64,000 bases of DNA from F-183 sp964627455 (lineage in GTDB: Bacteria; Acidobacteriota; Terriglobia; Bryobacterales; Bryobacteraceae): contig CAZVKC010000029.1 in the NCBI GenBank assembly GCA_964627455.1, forward strand, positions 1 to 64,000, written 5' to 3'. Shown here piece after piece: positions 17,311 through 25,880 of the stretch (the stretch's first letter is position 1; every line of letters begins with the position of its first letter). Made by a program: the position numbers and the translations under genes. A model generated the notes under the pieces. The model was given only the letters and a program-made list of their open reading frames with translations, was not told where the DNA came from and ran no database searches.

Positions 17311-17721
17311 GTGCAGAACAACCGGATCAGAGTTCTAGTCGCCAAGCCCGGCCTCGACGGGCACGACCGCGGCGCCAAAATCATCGCGCGGGCGCTACGT
17401 GACGCTGGAATGGAGGTCATCTACACCGGTCTCCGGCAAACTCCCGAAATGATCGTCAACGCGGCGTTGCAGGAAGACGTGCAGGTGATCGGCATCTCGA
17501 TTCTGTCCGGAGCTCACAACGCCATTGTCCCCGAAGTGCTGCGGCTCCTCAGGGAAAAGGGCATGTCGGACGTGCTGGTCATCGCCGGAGGAACGATCCC
17601 TGGCGACGATGCAGAAAAACTGAAACAAGCCGGGGTGGCAGCAGTGTTCCAGCCGGGCGCGGCGCTCGATGAGATCGTCACGTTTATCCGGAACTCCGTG
17701 GACCAGAGCCAACCCGCATGA
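17311..17721 (+). CDS. mcmA2: cobalamin-binding subunit of methylmalonyl-CoA mutase type
   Basis: Stand-alone B12-binding domain, 136 residues, resembling the C-terminal domain of methylmalonyl-CoA mutase or the small subunit of split mutases. The base-off B12 motif is present: VAKPGLDGHDRGAKII (DxHxxG), then ISILSGAH (SxL) and VIAGGTIPGDD (GG). GTG start; no leader. The large catalytic subunit is not in the window. A related isobutyryl-CoA or ethylmalonyl-CoA mutase partner is also possible. It fits with the acyl-CoA carboxylase beta gene at 38387, as both act in propionyl-CoA conversion to succinyl-CoA. Confidence 0.88.
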   Translation: MQNNRIRVLVAKPGLDGHDRGAKIIARALRDAGMEVIYTGLRQTPEMIVNAALQEDVQVIGISILSGAHNAIVPEVLRLLREKGMSDVLVIAGGTIPGDDAEKLKQAGVAAVFQPGAALDEIVTFIRNSVDQSQPA

Positions 17722-17743
17722 ACACATAAAGATGGAAAACTGA

Positions 17744-19180
17744 ATGCAAGAAAAACAGAACATCGCAGTCTTTGTGGACTACGACAACATCGAAATCGGA
17801 GTGAAGTCGACGCTTCGCCGCGAGTTCGATGTCTCGCTTCCGCTCGAAGCGCTCAAGGAACGCGGCGACATCGTCGCGAAATTCGCATACGCCAATTGGG
17901 GCCGGCAGGAACAGGCCACTCGCCAGATGGCCGAGAACGCTGTACAGATGGTGCAGCGCATCCCTTCGTTCCGCGGCGACAAGAACGGCGCCGACATCAA
18001 CCTCGCTCTCGACGCTCTGGAAATGGCCTTCACGCACTCGCATGTGAACGCGTTCGCCATCATCAGCGGCGACAGCGATTTCGTGCCGCTGCTCAACAAG
18101 CTCAAAGAATACGGCAAGACCGTTTTCGTGGTGGGCGGCAAGGCGTTCACGTCGACGATCCTGCAGCAGAATTGCCACGAGTTCATCAGCTATGAATCGC
18201 TGCTCATGACCGCCGATTCGGAAGATCCATCGCGGCCGGATCGCGAGCGCATCAAGAGCCGCGAGGAACGCCAGAGGGATCGTGATCGCGACCGCGACCG
18301 TGAGCGTGACCGGCAACGCGCTGCTTCGGCAGCAGGGGCCTCCGGTGGCGCCGCCGGCAGCGGCGAAGAAAAGGACAAGGAAAAAGACAAGCCGCAACAG
18401 CAGGGCGGCGGACAGCAGCAACAACAGCAGCCGCAACAGCAGAAGCGTGAACGGCAACCGGCGCTGGACCTGAACCAGGCGATGCCGCTCGTCGAGCGCG
18501 CCCTGCAGGTGCTCGAGCGCCGCGGCGTGCAACCGCAGCTTGGCTTGTTGAAGTCCACGATGCTGCAGTTGGATTCGGCGTTCAACGAACGCGCGTATGG
18601 CGCGCACAGCTTTTCGGAATTCATCGACCGCCTGAAGCGTGCGGACCTCGTCGTCGTCAGCGGCGGCGGCGGACGCCTGCTCATCGAGCGCAAGGGCGGA
18701 ACAGGCAAGCCGCTTCCGCAACCGGAAGAGGCGCTGCCGCTGCTGCGCGACGTTCTCGAGAATCACCGGTTGGAAGTCGAAGAGGGCACAATCGCCGAAC
18801 AACTCGCGACGTGGATGCAGGAAGAGCAGAACAACTTCGACCAGAAGTCGTACGGCTTCCAGTCAATTGGGGAGTTCCTCAACTACGCGCAGGACAAGGG
18901 CGTGGTTCGCGTGCAGCCTGATGAAGATAAGGGCCTGCTCGTGTATCTCGGCGCCGAGTTCTATCCGCCGGCATTGCCGCCGCAAGCAGAGTTGCCGCCT
19001 GAAGAGGAAGAGGACGACGGTCCGCAACCGATCGTGGAAGGCCAGCCGACGATCTTCGAACCGAATCCGCCGCCGCCGAAGCCGAAGAAGCAGGCGTCGC
19101 CTCGCAAGCGCGCGACCAAGCAGCACTCGGGCGGCGACAAGCCGCGCCGCACTTCGTCGCCTCGCAAGCGTAAGGACTAA
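17744..19180 (+). CDS. NYN-domain (LabA-like) protein with two LOTUS/OST-HTH domains
   Basis: 478 residues, cytoplasmic. Residues about 1-155 form a NYN/PIN-like nuclease domain with acidic residues in VFVDYDNIE, GADINLALDALE and ISGDSDFVPLLNKL. A charged, low-complexity linker follows (RDRDRDRDRERDR, then Gln-rich). Two winged-helix LOTUS/OST-HTH domains are visible around residues 245-310 and 325-395 (GVQPQLGLLKSTMLQLD, AYGAHSFSEFIDRL; QKSYGFQSIGEFLNYAQ), then a Pro/Lys/Arg-rich tail. NYN-LOTUS architecture suggests RNA cleavage or RNA binding; in eukaryotes LOTUS domains act in germline RNA regulation. RNA target unknown. Next gene begins 2 bp after the stop. Confidence 0.87.
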   Translation: MQEKQNIAVFVDYDNIEIGVKSTLRREFDVSLPLEALKERGDIVAKFAYANWGRQEQATRQMAENAVQMVQRIPSFRGDKNGADINLALDALEMAFTHSHVNAFAIISGDSDFVPLLNKLKEYGKTVFVVGGKAFTSTILQQNCHEFISYESLLMTADSEDPSRPDRERIKSREERQRDRDRDRDRERDRQRAASAAGASGGAAGSGEEKDKEKDKPQQQGGGQQQQQQPQQQKRERQPALDLNQAMPLVERALQVLERRGVQPQLGLLKSTMLQLDSAFNERAYGAHSFSEFIDRLKRADLVVVSGGGGRLLIERKGGTGKPLPQPEEALPLLRDVLENHRLEVEEGTIAEQLATWMQEEQNNFDQKSYGFQSIGEFLNYAQDKGVVRVQPDEDKGLLVYLGAEFYPPALPPQAELPPEEEEDDGPQPIVEGQPTIFEPNPPPPKPKKQASPRKRATKQHSGGDKPRRTSSPRKRKD

Positions 19181-19182
19181 CC

Positions 19183-19569
19183 ATGATGCAACGTGTGTAT
19201 CCTCCGGGCGTCGTGACGCCTCGCGGACCTTACACGCCGGCGATTCAGGCCGGGGACTTCATCTTTGTCTCCGGCCAGGTTCCGATCGATCCGGCGACCA
19301 ATCAGTTCATTCACGGCGACATCAAGGCCGAAACCGCACGCGTGCTCGAGAACATCGAAATGGTGTTGCAGGGCGCGGGCGCGGATCGCAACGACATCGT
19401 GCGTTGCGGCGTGTTTCTCAAAGACGGCAAGGATTTCGGTGCGATGAACGAAGCGTACACGGCGTTCTTCGGCGATCACAAGCCGGCGCGCACGACGGTC
19501 GAGGCGAAGTTCGCGAGCCCCGACATGCTGGTTGAGATCGACGCGGTCGCGTACAAGCCCAAGTCCTGA
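19183..19569 (+). CDS. ridA: RidA family (YjgF/UK114) deaminase
   Basis: 128 residues, trimeric. RidA hydrolyses reactive enamine/imine intermediates from PLP enzymes such as threonine dehydratase. The signature arginine is in the segment PARTTVEAKFAS; other family marks are IFVSGQVPIDP and VLENIEMVLQGAGA. Two adjacent ATG codons (19183, 19186) are possible starts. It follows the NYN-LOTUS gene by 2 bp. Substrate class assignment (true RidA against Rid2/Rid7) is not certain. Confidence 0.92.
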   Translation: MMQRVYPPGVVTPRGPYTPAIQAGDFIFVSGQVPIDPATNQFIHGDIKAETARVLENIEMVLQGAGADRNDIVRCGVFLKDGKDFGAMNEAYTAFFGDHKPARTTVEAKFASPDMLVEIDAVAYKPKS

Positions 19570-19604
19570 CGGTACCGGTGCGGCGAGGTATACAATAGCG
19601 CCCA

Positions 19605-20623
19605 ATGCGCTACCTCGCCGTACCATTCCTCCTCTGCCTCTCCTCCTCCGCATTCGCTCAACAGAACAACCAGCCTGCGTGGGAGAACCCTGTCCGCAAG
19701 ACGCTCAAAGAAGGCAAGCCTGTCATCGGCGCCACGATCACGATCCCTAGTGCGGAAGTTGCCGCGCAGTGCGCGAACATGGGCTTCGACTTTCTGTGGA
19801 TCGAGATGGAGCATAGTCCGATCACACTCGAAACCGCTCGGAACATGATCCTCGCGACGCGGTCGCTGAAGGCGATGCCGTTTATCCGCGTACCGGTAAA
19901 TGAACTGTGGACGGCGAAGCGTGCGCTCGACGCCGGCGCGCTGGGCGTGATCTTCCCGTTCACTTCGACACCTGATCTCGCCAAGCAGGCCGTTGCGTCG
20001 GCGAAGTATCCGCCGTTGGGCCGCCNNNNNNNNNNNNNNNNNNNNNNNNNNNNNNNNNNNNNNNNNNNNNNNNNNNNNNNNNNNNNNNNNNNNNNNNNNN
20101 NNNNNNNNNNNNNNNNNNNNNNNNNCCTGATCTCGCCAAGCAGGCCGTTGCGTCGGCGAAGTATCCGCCGTTGGGCCGCCGCGGTGCGGGTCCAGCGCTA
20201 GCGTCATTCCGGTGGCCGGCGCCCGAAGGGTATCCAAACTTTTCGGATCGCAATGCGATGGTGATCACCATCATCGAAGAAGCGCGCGCGGTGGACAAGA
20301 TCGACGAGATCGCGTCGACGCCGGGCATCGATGTGTTGTTCATCGGCGTCAACGACCTCGCGTATTCGTATGGCAAGCGCGGCAACTTCAACGATCCGAC
20401 GGTGCTCGAGGCGATCAAGAAGGTCGTGGCTGCGGGCAAGAAGTACAACATTCCGGTGGGCCGGCCCGTGGCGAGTTTCGACCAGGTGCAGCAGTATATG
20501 AAGGAAGGATTCCTGTTCTTTCAGGGTCCCGGGGATCTGGTGATGCTCGGCATGGGCGCGCGTTCGCTACTGCAGCCGATGGGCAAGAGCGGCGTGGACC
20601 CGTCCAAGGGACCGCTATACTGA
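19605..20623 (+). CDS. exported HpcH/HpaI-family aldolase (gap resolvable)
   Basis: Class II-type pyruvate aldolase family (HpcH/HpaI, citrate-lyase-beta fold), 287 residues after removing the artefactual gap. It has a Sec signal peptide (MRYLAVPFLLCLSSSAFAQ), unusual for this cytoplasmic family. Visible residues: the catalytic His in WIEMEHSP, Arg in FIRVPV, YPPLGRRGAG, and metal ligands Glu in IEEARAVDKIDEI and Asp in GVNDLAYSYG. A 55-bp block is present both before and after the Ns; collapsing it keeps the frame, and the joined YPPLGRRGAG matches the family without insertion. A CTGACG-N17-TATACA promoter-like pair at 19566-19594 would give a near-leaderless transcript. Exact substrate unknown. 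Confidence 0.9.
19971..20180. repeat. 55-bp exact duplication flanking the gap (contig overlap)
   Basis: 19971-20025 and 20126-20180 are identical over 55 bp and separated only by the 100 N. This is what a scaffolder leaves when overlapping contigs are not merged. Not a biological repeat. Confidence 0.93.
20026..20125. other. 100-N scaffold gap that is an artefact
   Basis: See the 55-bp duplicate at 19971-20025 and 20126-20180. True gap length is about minus 55 bp. Confidence 0.93.
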
Positions 20624-20627
20624 CATT

Positions 20628-23600
20628 TTGAAGCGTCGAAGTTTCCTCGCCTCTGCCGGAATGCTCGCCTGGCCCACGGTGCGCAAGGCGAGCGCCCAAC
20701 AACAACCGCGAAAGAGAAAGGCCAATCCGTATGAGGCGCTGCTGCCGTTTACGGATCCGGCAAAGGACGAGTTCGAGTGCGAGAAGCGCGCGGTCGCGAC
20801 TCTAGAGAAGTTGCGGAATCTCACGCCGGAACAGCGTGCGTGGCGCGATCAGTATGGCGCCGCGCGTTCGGTGCGGTTTTATCCTCTGACGAACGATGAC
20901 GTTCGATATGAGATTGCGAGCACCGATGCCAAGGGCGCGCTGCACTATCGCACGGGCCTGCTGAACAAACCGGATACCGAACAACACGCTACCGCGTCGA
21001 AGCCTCTATTTACGGACGTTTCCGCACAGTTGTTCGGCGGACAGGCGTCGTTCCGCGATCAGTTGGCGAAGGGCGTGCCGTATTGGCGTTCGCGGCTGGA
21101 CCTCGCCACCGGCATCAACATGTTCGGCAACAACGGCATCGCCGTTGGGGACATCGACAACGACGGGTTCGACGAGATCTACGTTTGCCAGCCGAGCGGC
21201 TTGCCGAACCGTCTGTACAAGCGGCGCGCTTCAGACGGGACTTACGAAGACATCACAGCACGGGCTGGTGTAGATGTCCTGGACGATACGGCCGCAGCCC
21301 TGTTCGTGGACCTGCGCAATAGCGGCTTGCAGGATCTCGTGGTGTTGACGCCGTCGCTCGTCCTGCTGTTTTTGAACCAGGGCGACGGCCGGTTTCAACA
21401 CGTACCCGATGCGTTTCGCTTCGCCACGCAGCCTTCGGGAACGTTCGCCGGCATCTCAGCGGCTGATTACGATCGCGACGGGCATCTGGATCTGTACATC
21501 TGCTCGTATCTGTACTTTCAAGGCGAGGATCAATACCGGTATCCGGTTCCGTATCACGACGCGCAACTGGGTCCGCCGAATTTTCTGTTTCGCAACCGGT
21601 TGCACGATGGCGGGTACTTCGAGGATGTCACGGCGCCGACCGGTATCAACGTCAACAACAATCGCTATAGCTTTGCGGCTTCGTGGTGCGATTACGACGG
21701 CAGCGGCTGGCCGAGTCTGTACGTCGCGAACGATTTCGGACGTAACAATCTGTACAAGAATGACGGCGGCAGGTTCCGCGATGTGGCGGCCGAGGCCGGC
21801 GTGGAAGACATGGGTCCCGGGATGTCGGCGGCTTGGTTCGACTACGATGGCGACGGGCGGCCGGACTTATATGTCGCGAACATGTGGTCGCCCGCGGGTC
21901 AACGGGTGGTGAATGATCCCGCGTTCGGACCAATCAAGCAGGGGCTGGCGAAAGAAGCGTATCACGGGCACACGAAGGGCAACTCGCTGTTTCGCAATCT
22001 CGGCAATGGGAAGTTCGAGTACACGGGCGCGAAGGAACGCGTAGAGATGGGGCGATGGGCGTGGTCCGCGGATGGGTACGATTTCGATCTCGACGGCACG
22101 CCGGAGATCTACATCGCGGCGGGCATGATCTCACATGCACGCGGCAAGGATCTGATGAGTTTCTTCTGGCGGCAGGCGGTGTCGAAATCGCCGATCACGC
22201 AGAAGGCGGCGCCGGCGTACGAGAACGGTTGGAATGCGCTCAATCAACTCGTGCGCGAAGACTGGAGTTGGAACGGCCACGAGCCCAACGTCTTTTATGT
22301 CCGACGCGGCGGGCGCTATGTGGATCATTCAGGCGTTTCCGGGTTGGATCACGCGCTCGACAGCCGCGCGTTTGCGGTAACGGATCTCGATGGCGACGGT
22401 GTTCCGGATTTGTTGTTGAAGAGCCGGTTGGGATTGCAGTTGATGGCGTTCCGCAATGATTCCGCGGCGGCTGATGCGAAGCCGTTGGTTTTGGAACTGG
22501 AAGGATCCGGCAAGGCGTCGAATCGCGATGCGATCGGCGCGCGCGTGACAGTGAAGGGGCGCAACACGCAGTGGGTCGCGGCGGGATCCGGCTATGTCTC
22601 GCAACACACCAAGCGTCTGCACTTCGGTGCGGGAGGCGATGTCGAGGTCCTGTGGCCGTCGGGCGTGCGGCAGACGTTCACGAATCTGGAGGCGGGCTTT
22701 CGATACCGGTTGAAAGAGGGCTCGGCGGAACCTGTGCGCAAGGCAGCGCTCGCGCCGCGGAAACCACTGCCTGCGGCAACGGCTATCAAACCGAACAACG
22801 ATCTGGTCTTTGAACCGACGTGGCTTTACGATCCGCTACCGTTGCCCGAGAAACGGAAGGGTCCAGGATTCGTGACCATCACTGAACCCAGCGATCTCTA
22901 CGCGACCTTTCGCCGCTACATCTTCGATTACCGCGCGCCGCTGCAGACGCCGATCACGTTTCTGATTGACGCCGAGTCGCGCGTTCACAAGATCTATCCG
23001 GGGATCCCGACGCAGGCCACGCAACAGCAGGATCTCAAACAACTGGCCCGCAGTGCGGAACTCGCGCTTCCCTTCCCCGGCGGCAAGTTCTACCTGAAGC
23101 CGGGCCGCAGTTACCTGCGCTTTGCCGGACCCTTCGCCGCGTCCGGTTACACGCAGGAAGCATTGCTGTATCTCAACGAAGAACTGAAGCGGGATCCTGC
23201 GAACTTCAAAGCGCAGCTTGCCGTGGGGCAGATGCATCTGGAATCCGGCAACATCCCGGACGCTCGCAAGCATCTCGAAATCGCGGCGCAACTCAACAGC
23301 GAATCCGCGGAACTGTGGAACAACCTCGGCGGCGTCGAAATGGCGAAGCCGGATTACCCCGCGGCCCTGCGATGTTTCGAACGCGCGCTCAAGATCAACC
23401 CGGACCTGCCGTTCGCAATCATCAACGCGGGCCAGGCGCAGAACCGACTGGGCAACACCGCGGAGGCCGAGAAACTGTTCCGCCGTGCGCTGGAACTCGT
23501 CCCGGACGACGCCGACGCGGCGAACCATCTGGGACTCCTGCTCGCGCGCAAGGGCGACTACGCGGGCGGCGTACGATACCTGCAACAGGCGATCACGCAT

Positions 23601-23852
23601 CAACGCGATCACATCGCGGCAATCAACAATCTCGCGGTGTTGTACGCGCGTTCCGGCAAGGTGAACGACGCGATTGCCGCGTTGCGTTACGGGATCGACC
23701 AGCAGCCCGATCACGATCCGTTTTACTTCAACCTCGCGCGCCTCTATGCTGACGTCGGCGACAAGCTGAAGGCCCGGCAGGTGCTCGAAGATCTGCTGCA
23801 ACGCAAACCCAATCAGCAGGACGCGCGCAAGGCGCTGCTTCAACTTCAATAA
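20628..23852 (+). CDS. exported FG-GAP / ASPIC-UnbV / TPR protein
   Basis: 1,074 residues. TTG 20628 gives MKRRSFLASAGMLAWP, a twin-arginine-type leader; no better start is seen. FG-GAP/VCBS calcium-binding repeats: GDIDNDGFDEIYV, ADYDRDGHLDLYI, CDYDGSGWPSLYV, FDYDGDGRPDLYV, YDFDLDGTPEIYI and TDLDGDGVPDLLL. The ASPIC/UnbV domain (about 620-690) contains NRDAIGARVTV and VEVLWPSGVRQTF. Then a thioredoxin-like or spacer region (TFLIDAESRVHKIYPG) and at least six C-terminal TPRs (about 850-1074). This CRTAC1-like architecture is typical of Acidobacteria and Planctomycetes; the role is probably surface protein interaction. Stop overlaps the ATG of the enolase gene (TAATG). Confidence 0.88.
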   Translation: MKRRSFLASAGMLAWPTVRKASAQQQPRKRKANPYEALLPFTDPAKDEFECEKRAVATLEKLRNLTPEQRAWRDQYGAARSVRFYPLTNDDVRYEIASTDAKGALHYRTGLLNKPDTEQHATASKPLFTDVSAQLFGGQASFRDQLAKGVPYWRSRLDLATGINMFGNNGIAVGDIDNDGFDEIYVCQPSGLPNRLYKRRASDGTYEDITARAGVDVLDDTAAALFVDLRNSGLQDLVVLTPSLVLLFLNQGDGRFQHVPDAFRFATQPSGTFAGISAADYDRDGHLDLYICSYLYFQGEDQYRYPVPYHDAQLGPPNFLFRNRLHDGGYFEDVTAPTGINVNNNRYSFAASWCDYDGSGWPSLYVANDFGRNNLYKNDGGRFRDVAAEAGVEDMGPGMSAAWFDYDGDGRPDLYVANMWSPAGQRVVNDPAFGPIKQGLAKEAYHGHTKGNSLFRNLGNGKFEYTGAKERVEMGRWAWSADGYDFDLDGTPEIYIAAGMISHARGKDLMSFFWRQAVSKSPITQKAAPAYENGWNALNQLVREDWSWNGHEPNVFYVRRGGRYVDHSGVSGLDHALDSRAFAVTDLDGDGVPDLLLKSRLGLQLMAFRNDSAAADAKPLVLELEGSGKASNRDAIGARVTVKGRNTQWVAAGSGYVSQHTKRLHFGAGGDVEVLWPSGVRQTFTNLEAGFRYRLKEGSAEPVRKAALAPRKPLPAATAIKPNNDLVFEPTWLYDPLPLPEKRKGPGFVTITEPSDLYATFRRYIFDYRAPLQTPITFLIDAESRVHKIYPGIPTQATQQQDLKQLARSAELALPFPGGKFYLKPGRSYLRFAGPFAASGYTQEALLYLNEELKRDPANFKAQLAVGQMHLESGNIPDARKHLEIAAQLNSESAELWNNLGGVEMAKPDYPAALRCFERALKINPDLPFAIINAGQAQNRLGNTAEAEKLFRRALELVPDDADAANHLGLLLARKGDYAGGVRYLQQAITHQRDHIAAINNLAVLYARSGKVNDAIAALRYGIDQQPDHDPFYFNLARLYADVGDKLKARQVLEDLLQRKPNQQDARKALLQLQ

Positions 23853-25066
23853 TGACTATCGCATCCACTTCGGCTTGGCCGATTCTCGATTCGCGCGGCA
23901 ACTGGACCATCGCCGTGGAGGTCCACCTTTCGAGCGGCGCGCGCGGGCAGGCGCAGGTCCCCGCGGGCGCTTCGACGGGACGGCACGAGGCAGTCGCCCT
24001 GCCTGCCGCGCAAGCTGCGCACAACGTCGGAACCGAAATCCATGCCGCGTTGCAGGGACGTCCGGCCGATCTGCCGGCCACCGACCGCTTTCTGATCGAA
24101 CTCGACGGGACTTCCAACAAATCGCGGTTGGGCGCGAACGCGCTGCTCGGAGTTTCTTGCGCGCTCGCCCGCGCGTTGTCCGGCGAGAAGCCTCTCTGGC
24201 AGACGCTGCGCGATATCTATTCGCCGTCGCGACCCGCCGCGGTTCCACGGCCGATGATCAACATTCTCTCGGGCGGATTGCACGCCGGCGCGAACATCGA
24301 GTTCCAGGATTTTCTGATCATCCCTGCGGCTGCACGCAGTGTTCACGAGGCGCTGGAAACGACGGTCGCTGTGCATCGCGCCGCGCACAAGCTTCTCGTC
24401 AGCAAGGGATACACACTGACAGGCGTCGCCGACGAGGGCGGCTGGGGACCGCTGCTTGCCTCCAACGAACAGGCGATCGAGTTGCTGACAGAATCACTCG
24501 ATCCCGCAACGACGCACATTGCGATCGATGTCGCATCGTCGCACTTCTTCGACCCGGCGACCGGCCAATACCACCTGAAGCACGAAGGCAGGACCCTGGA
24601 CGCGCAGGGGATGATCGACCTGATCGCGAGCTGGCAGCGCAGGTTCCCGCTGGTTTCGGTGGAGGACGCGCTCGCCGAAGACGATTGGGACGGCTGGGCG
24701 AAGCTCACCGGACAGCTTGGCGACCGGCTGCAGTTGATCGGCGACGACTTCTTTACGACGAACCTGACGCGGGTGCGGCGAGGAATCGAGTCTAAGTCCG
24801 CGAACGCAGTATTGGTGAAGATGAACCAGATCGGCACGCTCACCGAGACCTTCGAGGTCATCGAAGCTGCGCATGCGGCTGGCTACAAGTGTGTCATTTC
24901 CGCACGATCGGGCGAGACGGAAGACAGTTTTCTGGCGGACCTCGCCACGGCCTCCGGGGCCGGGCAGATCAAGATCGGGTCCATCACGAGGTCCGAGCGG
25001 CTGGCGAAGTACAACCGGATGCTCGAACTCGAGCGCTCCGGCGTCCCTTACTTCACGACAGCTTGA
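23852..25066 (+). CDS. divergent enolase (phosphopyruvate hydratase) paralogue
   Basis: 404 residues; canonical enolases have about 420-435. It has the enolase fold signature SRGN, GASTG, ADEGG (E195, E211 in yeast numbering), AIDVASS (Mg Asp), VEDALAEDDW (Mg Glu), GDDFF (Mg Asp), VKMNQIGTL (K323, the catalytic base) and GQIKIGS (K374). It departs at active-site positions: D153 stands where yeast E168 is, A351 where H373 is (SARSGETED instead of SHRSGETED), and VPAGASTG where most have VPSGASTG. It may keep weak activity, favour another 2-hydroxy-acid phosphate, or moonlight. Translationally coupled to the ASPIC/TPR gene. The glycolytic enolase may be elsewhere. Confidence 0.85.
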   Translation: MTIASTSAWPILDSRGNWTIAVEVHLSSGARGQAQVPAGASTGRHEAVALPAAQAAHNVGTEIHAALQGRPADLPATDRFLIELDGTSNKSRLGANALLGVSCALARALSGEKPLWQTLRDIYSPSRPAAVPRPMINILSGGLHAGANIEFQDFLIIPAAARSVHEALETTVAVHRAAHKLLVSKGYTLTGVADEGGWGPLLASNEQAIELLTESLDPATTHIAIDVASSHFFDPATGQYHLKHEGRTLDAQGMIDLIASWQRRFPLVSVEDALAEDDWDGWAKLTGQLGDRLQLIGDDFFTTNLTRVRRGIESKSANAVLVKMNQIGTLTETFEVIEAAHAAGYKCVISARSGETEDSFLADLATASGAGQIKIGSITRSERLAKYNRMLELERSGVPYFTTA

Positions 25067-25832
25067 TGAGTTCACCTTCCAGGTTGAAGCGAATCTGCCC
25101 ATCGAAGACATCCGCCCTGACTGCAGGGTCGGAGGCGGAGACGACGCCTTGCCCATCAGGGCCGGGACGCAAGATATGACAATCGAAGTCAGCGACGTAG
25201 CCGGACCCTTGCTCCATCGCTACCCATAGCCTGCTCTGGAGCCGCTTTGAGTCGGGTCCCGAGCCGTGGTTGATCTGAGTCTGGTAGATCCCGCGCCCGC
25301 CAAGACCACTCATCATAGTGGGTTGATTGAGTTCCACATGGGCCATGTGACCGCCTGACCCTGAACCGGGTGGCGGCATCCCAACCTGATTGTGGAACTT
25401 GAGGCCATAAGAGACGGCGCGGTGGTTGGTCATGTCGACGACCGAGAAGACGAACTCATTGGGATCGTAGGGTTGGGAGAAGAATTCGGAGGGGTGGGGC
25501 AGCCAGAAGAGGAACTGATTGCTGAGAGGCTCCTGCTTGGGAGGAGGCGGCTGCGCCGGCGTGACGGGGTCGGGATTGCAGAGGTTCAGCATGAAGAGCG
25601 TGGGACCATCGGGGTCCACGCGGCCGTCTGCGCCCGCCCACCCAAAGTGTGTCAATTGAAACATTTGGATCGCATGGCAAGTCTTGGGTCCGCACTTACC
25701 ATCGACCTCCAGTTTGGGGTTGGCCCCACCCCGATCCTCTGGCGTTCCATTTAGCAGCGTTTGCACGGTCTCGGTGTCATTGGTGAGATTGCTGCCATGA
25801 ATCCCCACCGATGCGGAGATAGTCTTGGGCAT
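25053..25832 (-). CDS. unknown protein with peptidoglycan-binding-like N-terminus (paralogue B)
   Basis: 259 residues. It begins MPKTISASVGIHGSNLTND, followed by a three-helix segment resembling PG_binding_1 (VQTLLNG ... VDGKCGPKTCHAIQMFQ) and DGRVDPDGPTL. A proline-rich linker (residues about 90-105) leads to a second domain of about 150 residues with YDPNEFVFSVVDMTN, a Gly-rich GSGSGGHMAHVEL and the end GELIKLS. No signal peptide. Similar VGxxGxNxxxD-xxVQxLLN N-termini occur on type VI secretion and other envelope effectors, but I cannot name the C-terminal domain. About 60 percent identical by eye to the next gene. Its 3' end overlaps the convergent enolase end by 14 bp. Confidence 0.7.
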   Translation of the reverse strand: MPKTISASVGIHGSNLTNDTETVQTLLNGTPEDRGGANPKLEVDGKCGPKTCHAIQMFQLTHFGWAGADGRVDPDGPTLFMLNLCNPDPVTPAQPPPPKQEPLSNQFLFWLPHPSEFFSQPYDPNEFVFSVVDMTNHRAVSYGLKFHNQVGMPPPGSGSGGHMAHVELNQPTMMSGLGGRGIYQTQINHGSGPDSKRLQSRLWVAMEQGSGYVADFDCHILRPGPDGQGVVSASDPAVRADVFDGQIRFNLEGELIKLS

Positions 25833-25880
25833 ACCGGGTACACTCGTTCATCCAAGTGCAATCCGAATACCGTGATGGGT

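Noticed and set aside
18270..18450. A short-repeat or CRISPR-like run in the NYN-LOTUS gene
   Set aside because: The repetition is the codon run of an Arg/Asp-rich then Gln-rich linker; no spaced direct repeats.
19971..20180. A true 55-bp tandem repeat
   Set aside because: The copies touch both sides of a 100-N placeholder exactly, and collapsing them restores one frame; an assembly overlap is the simpler account.
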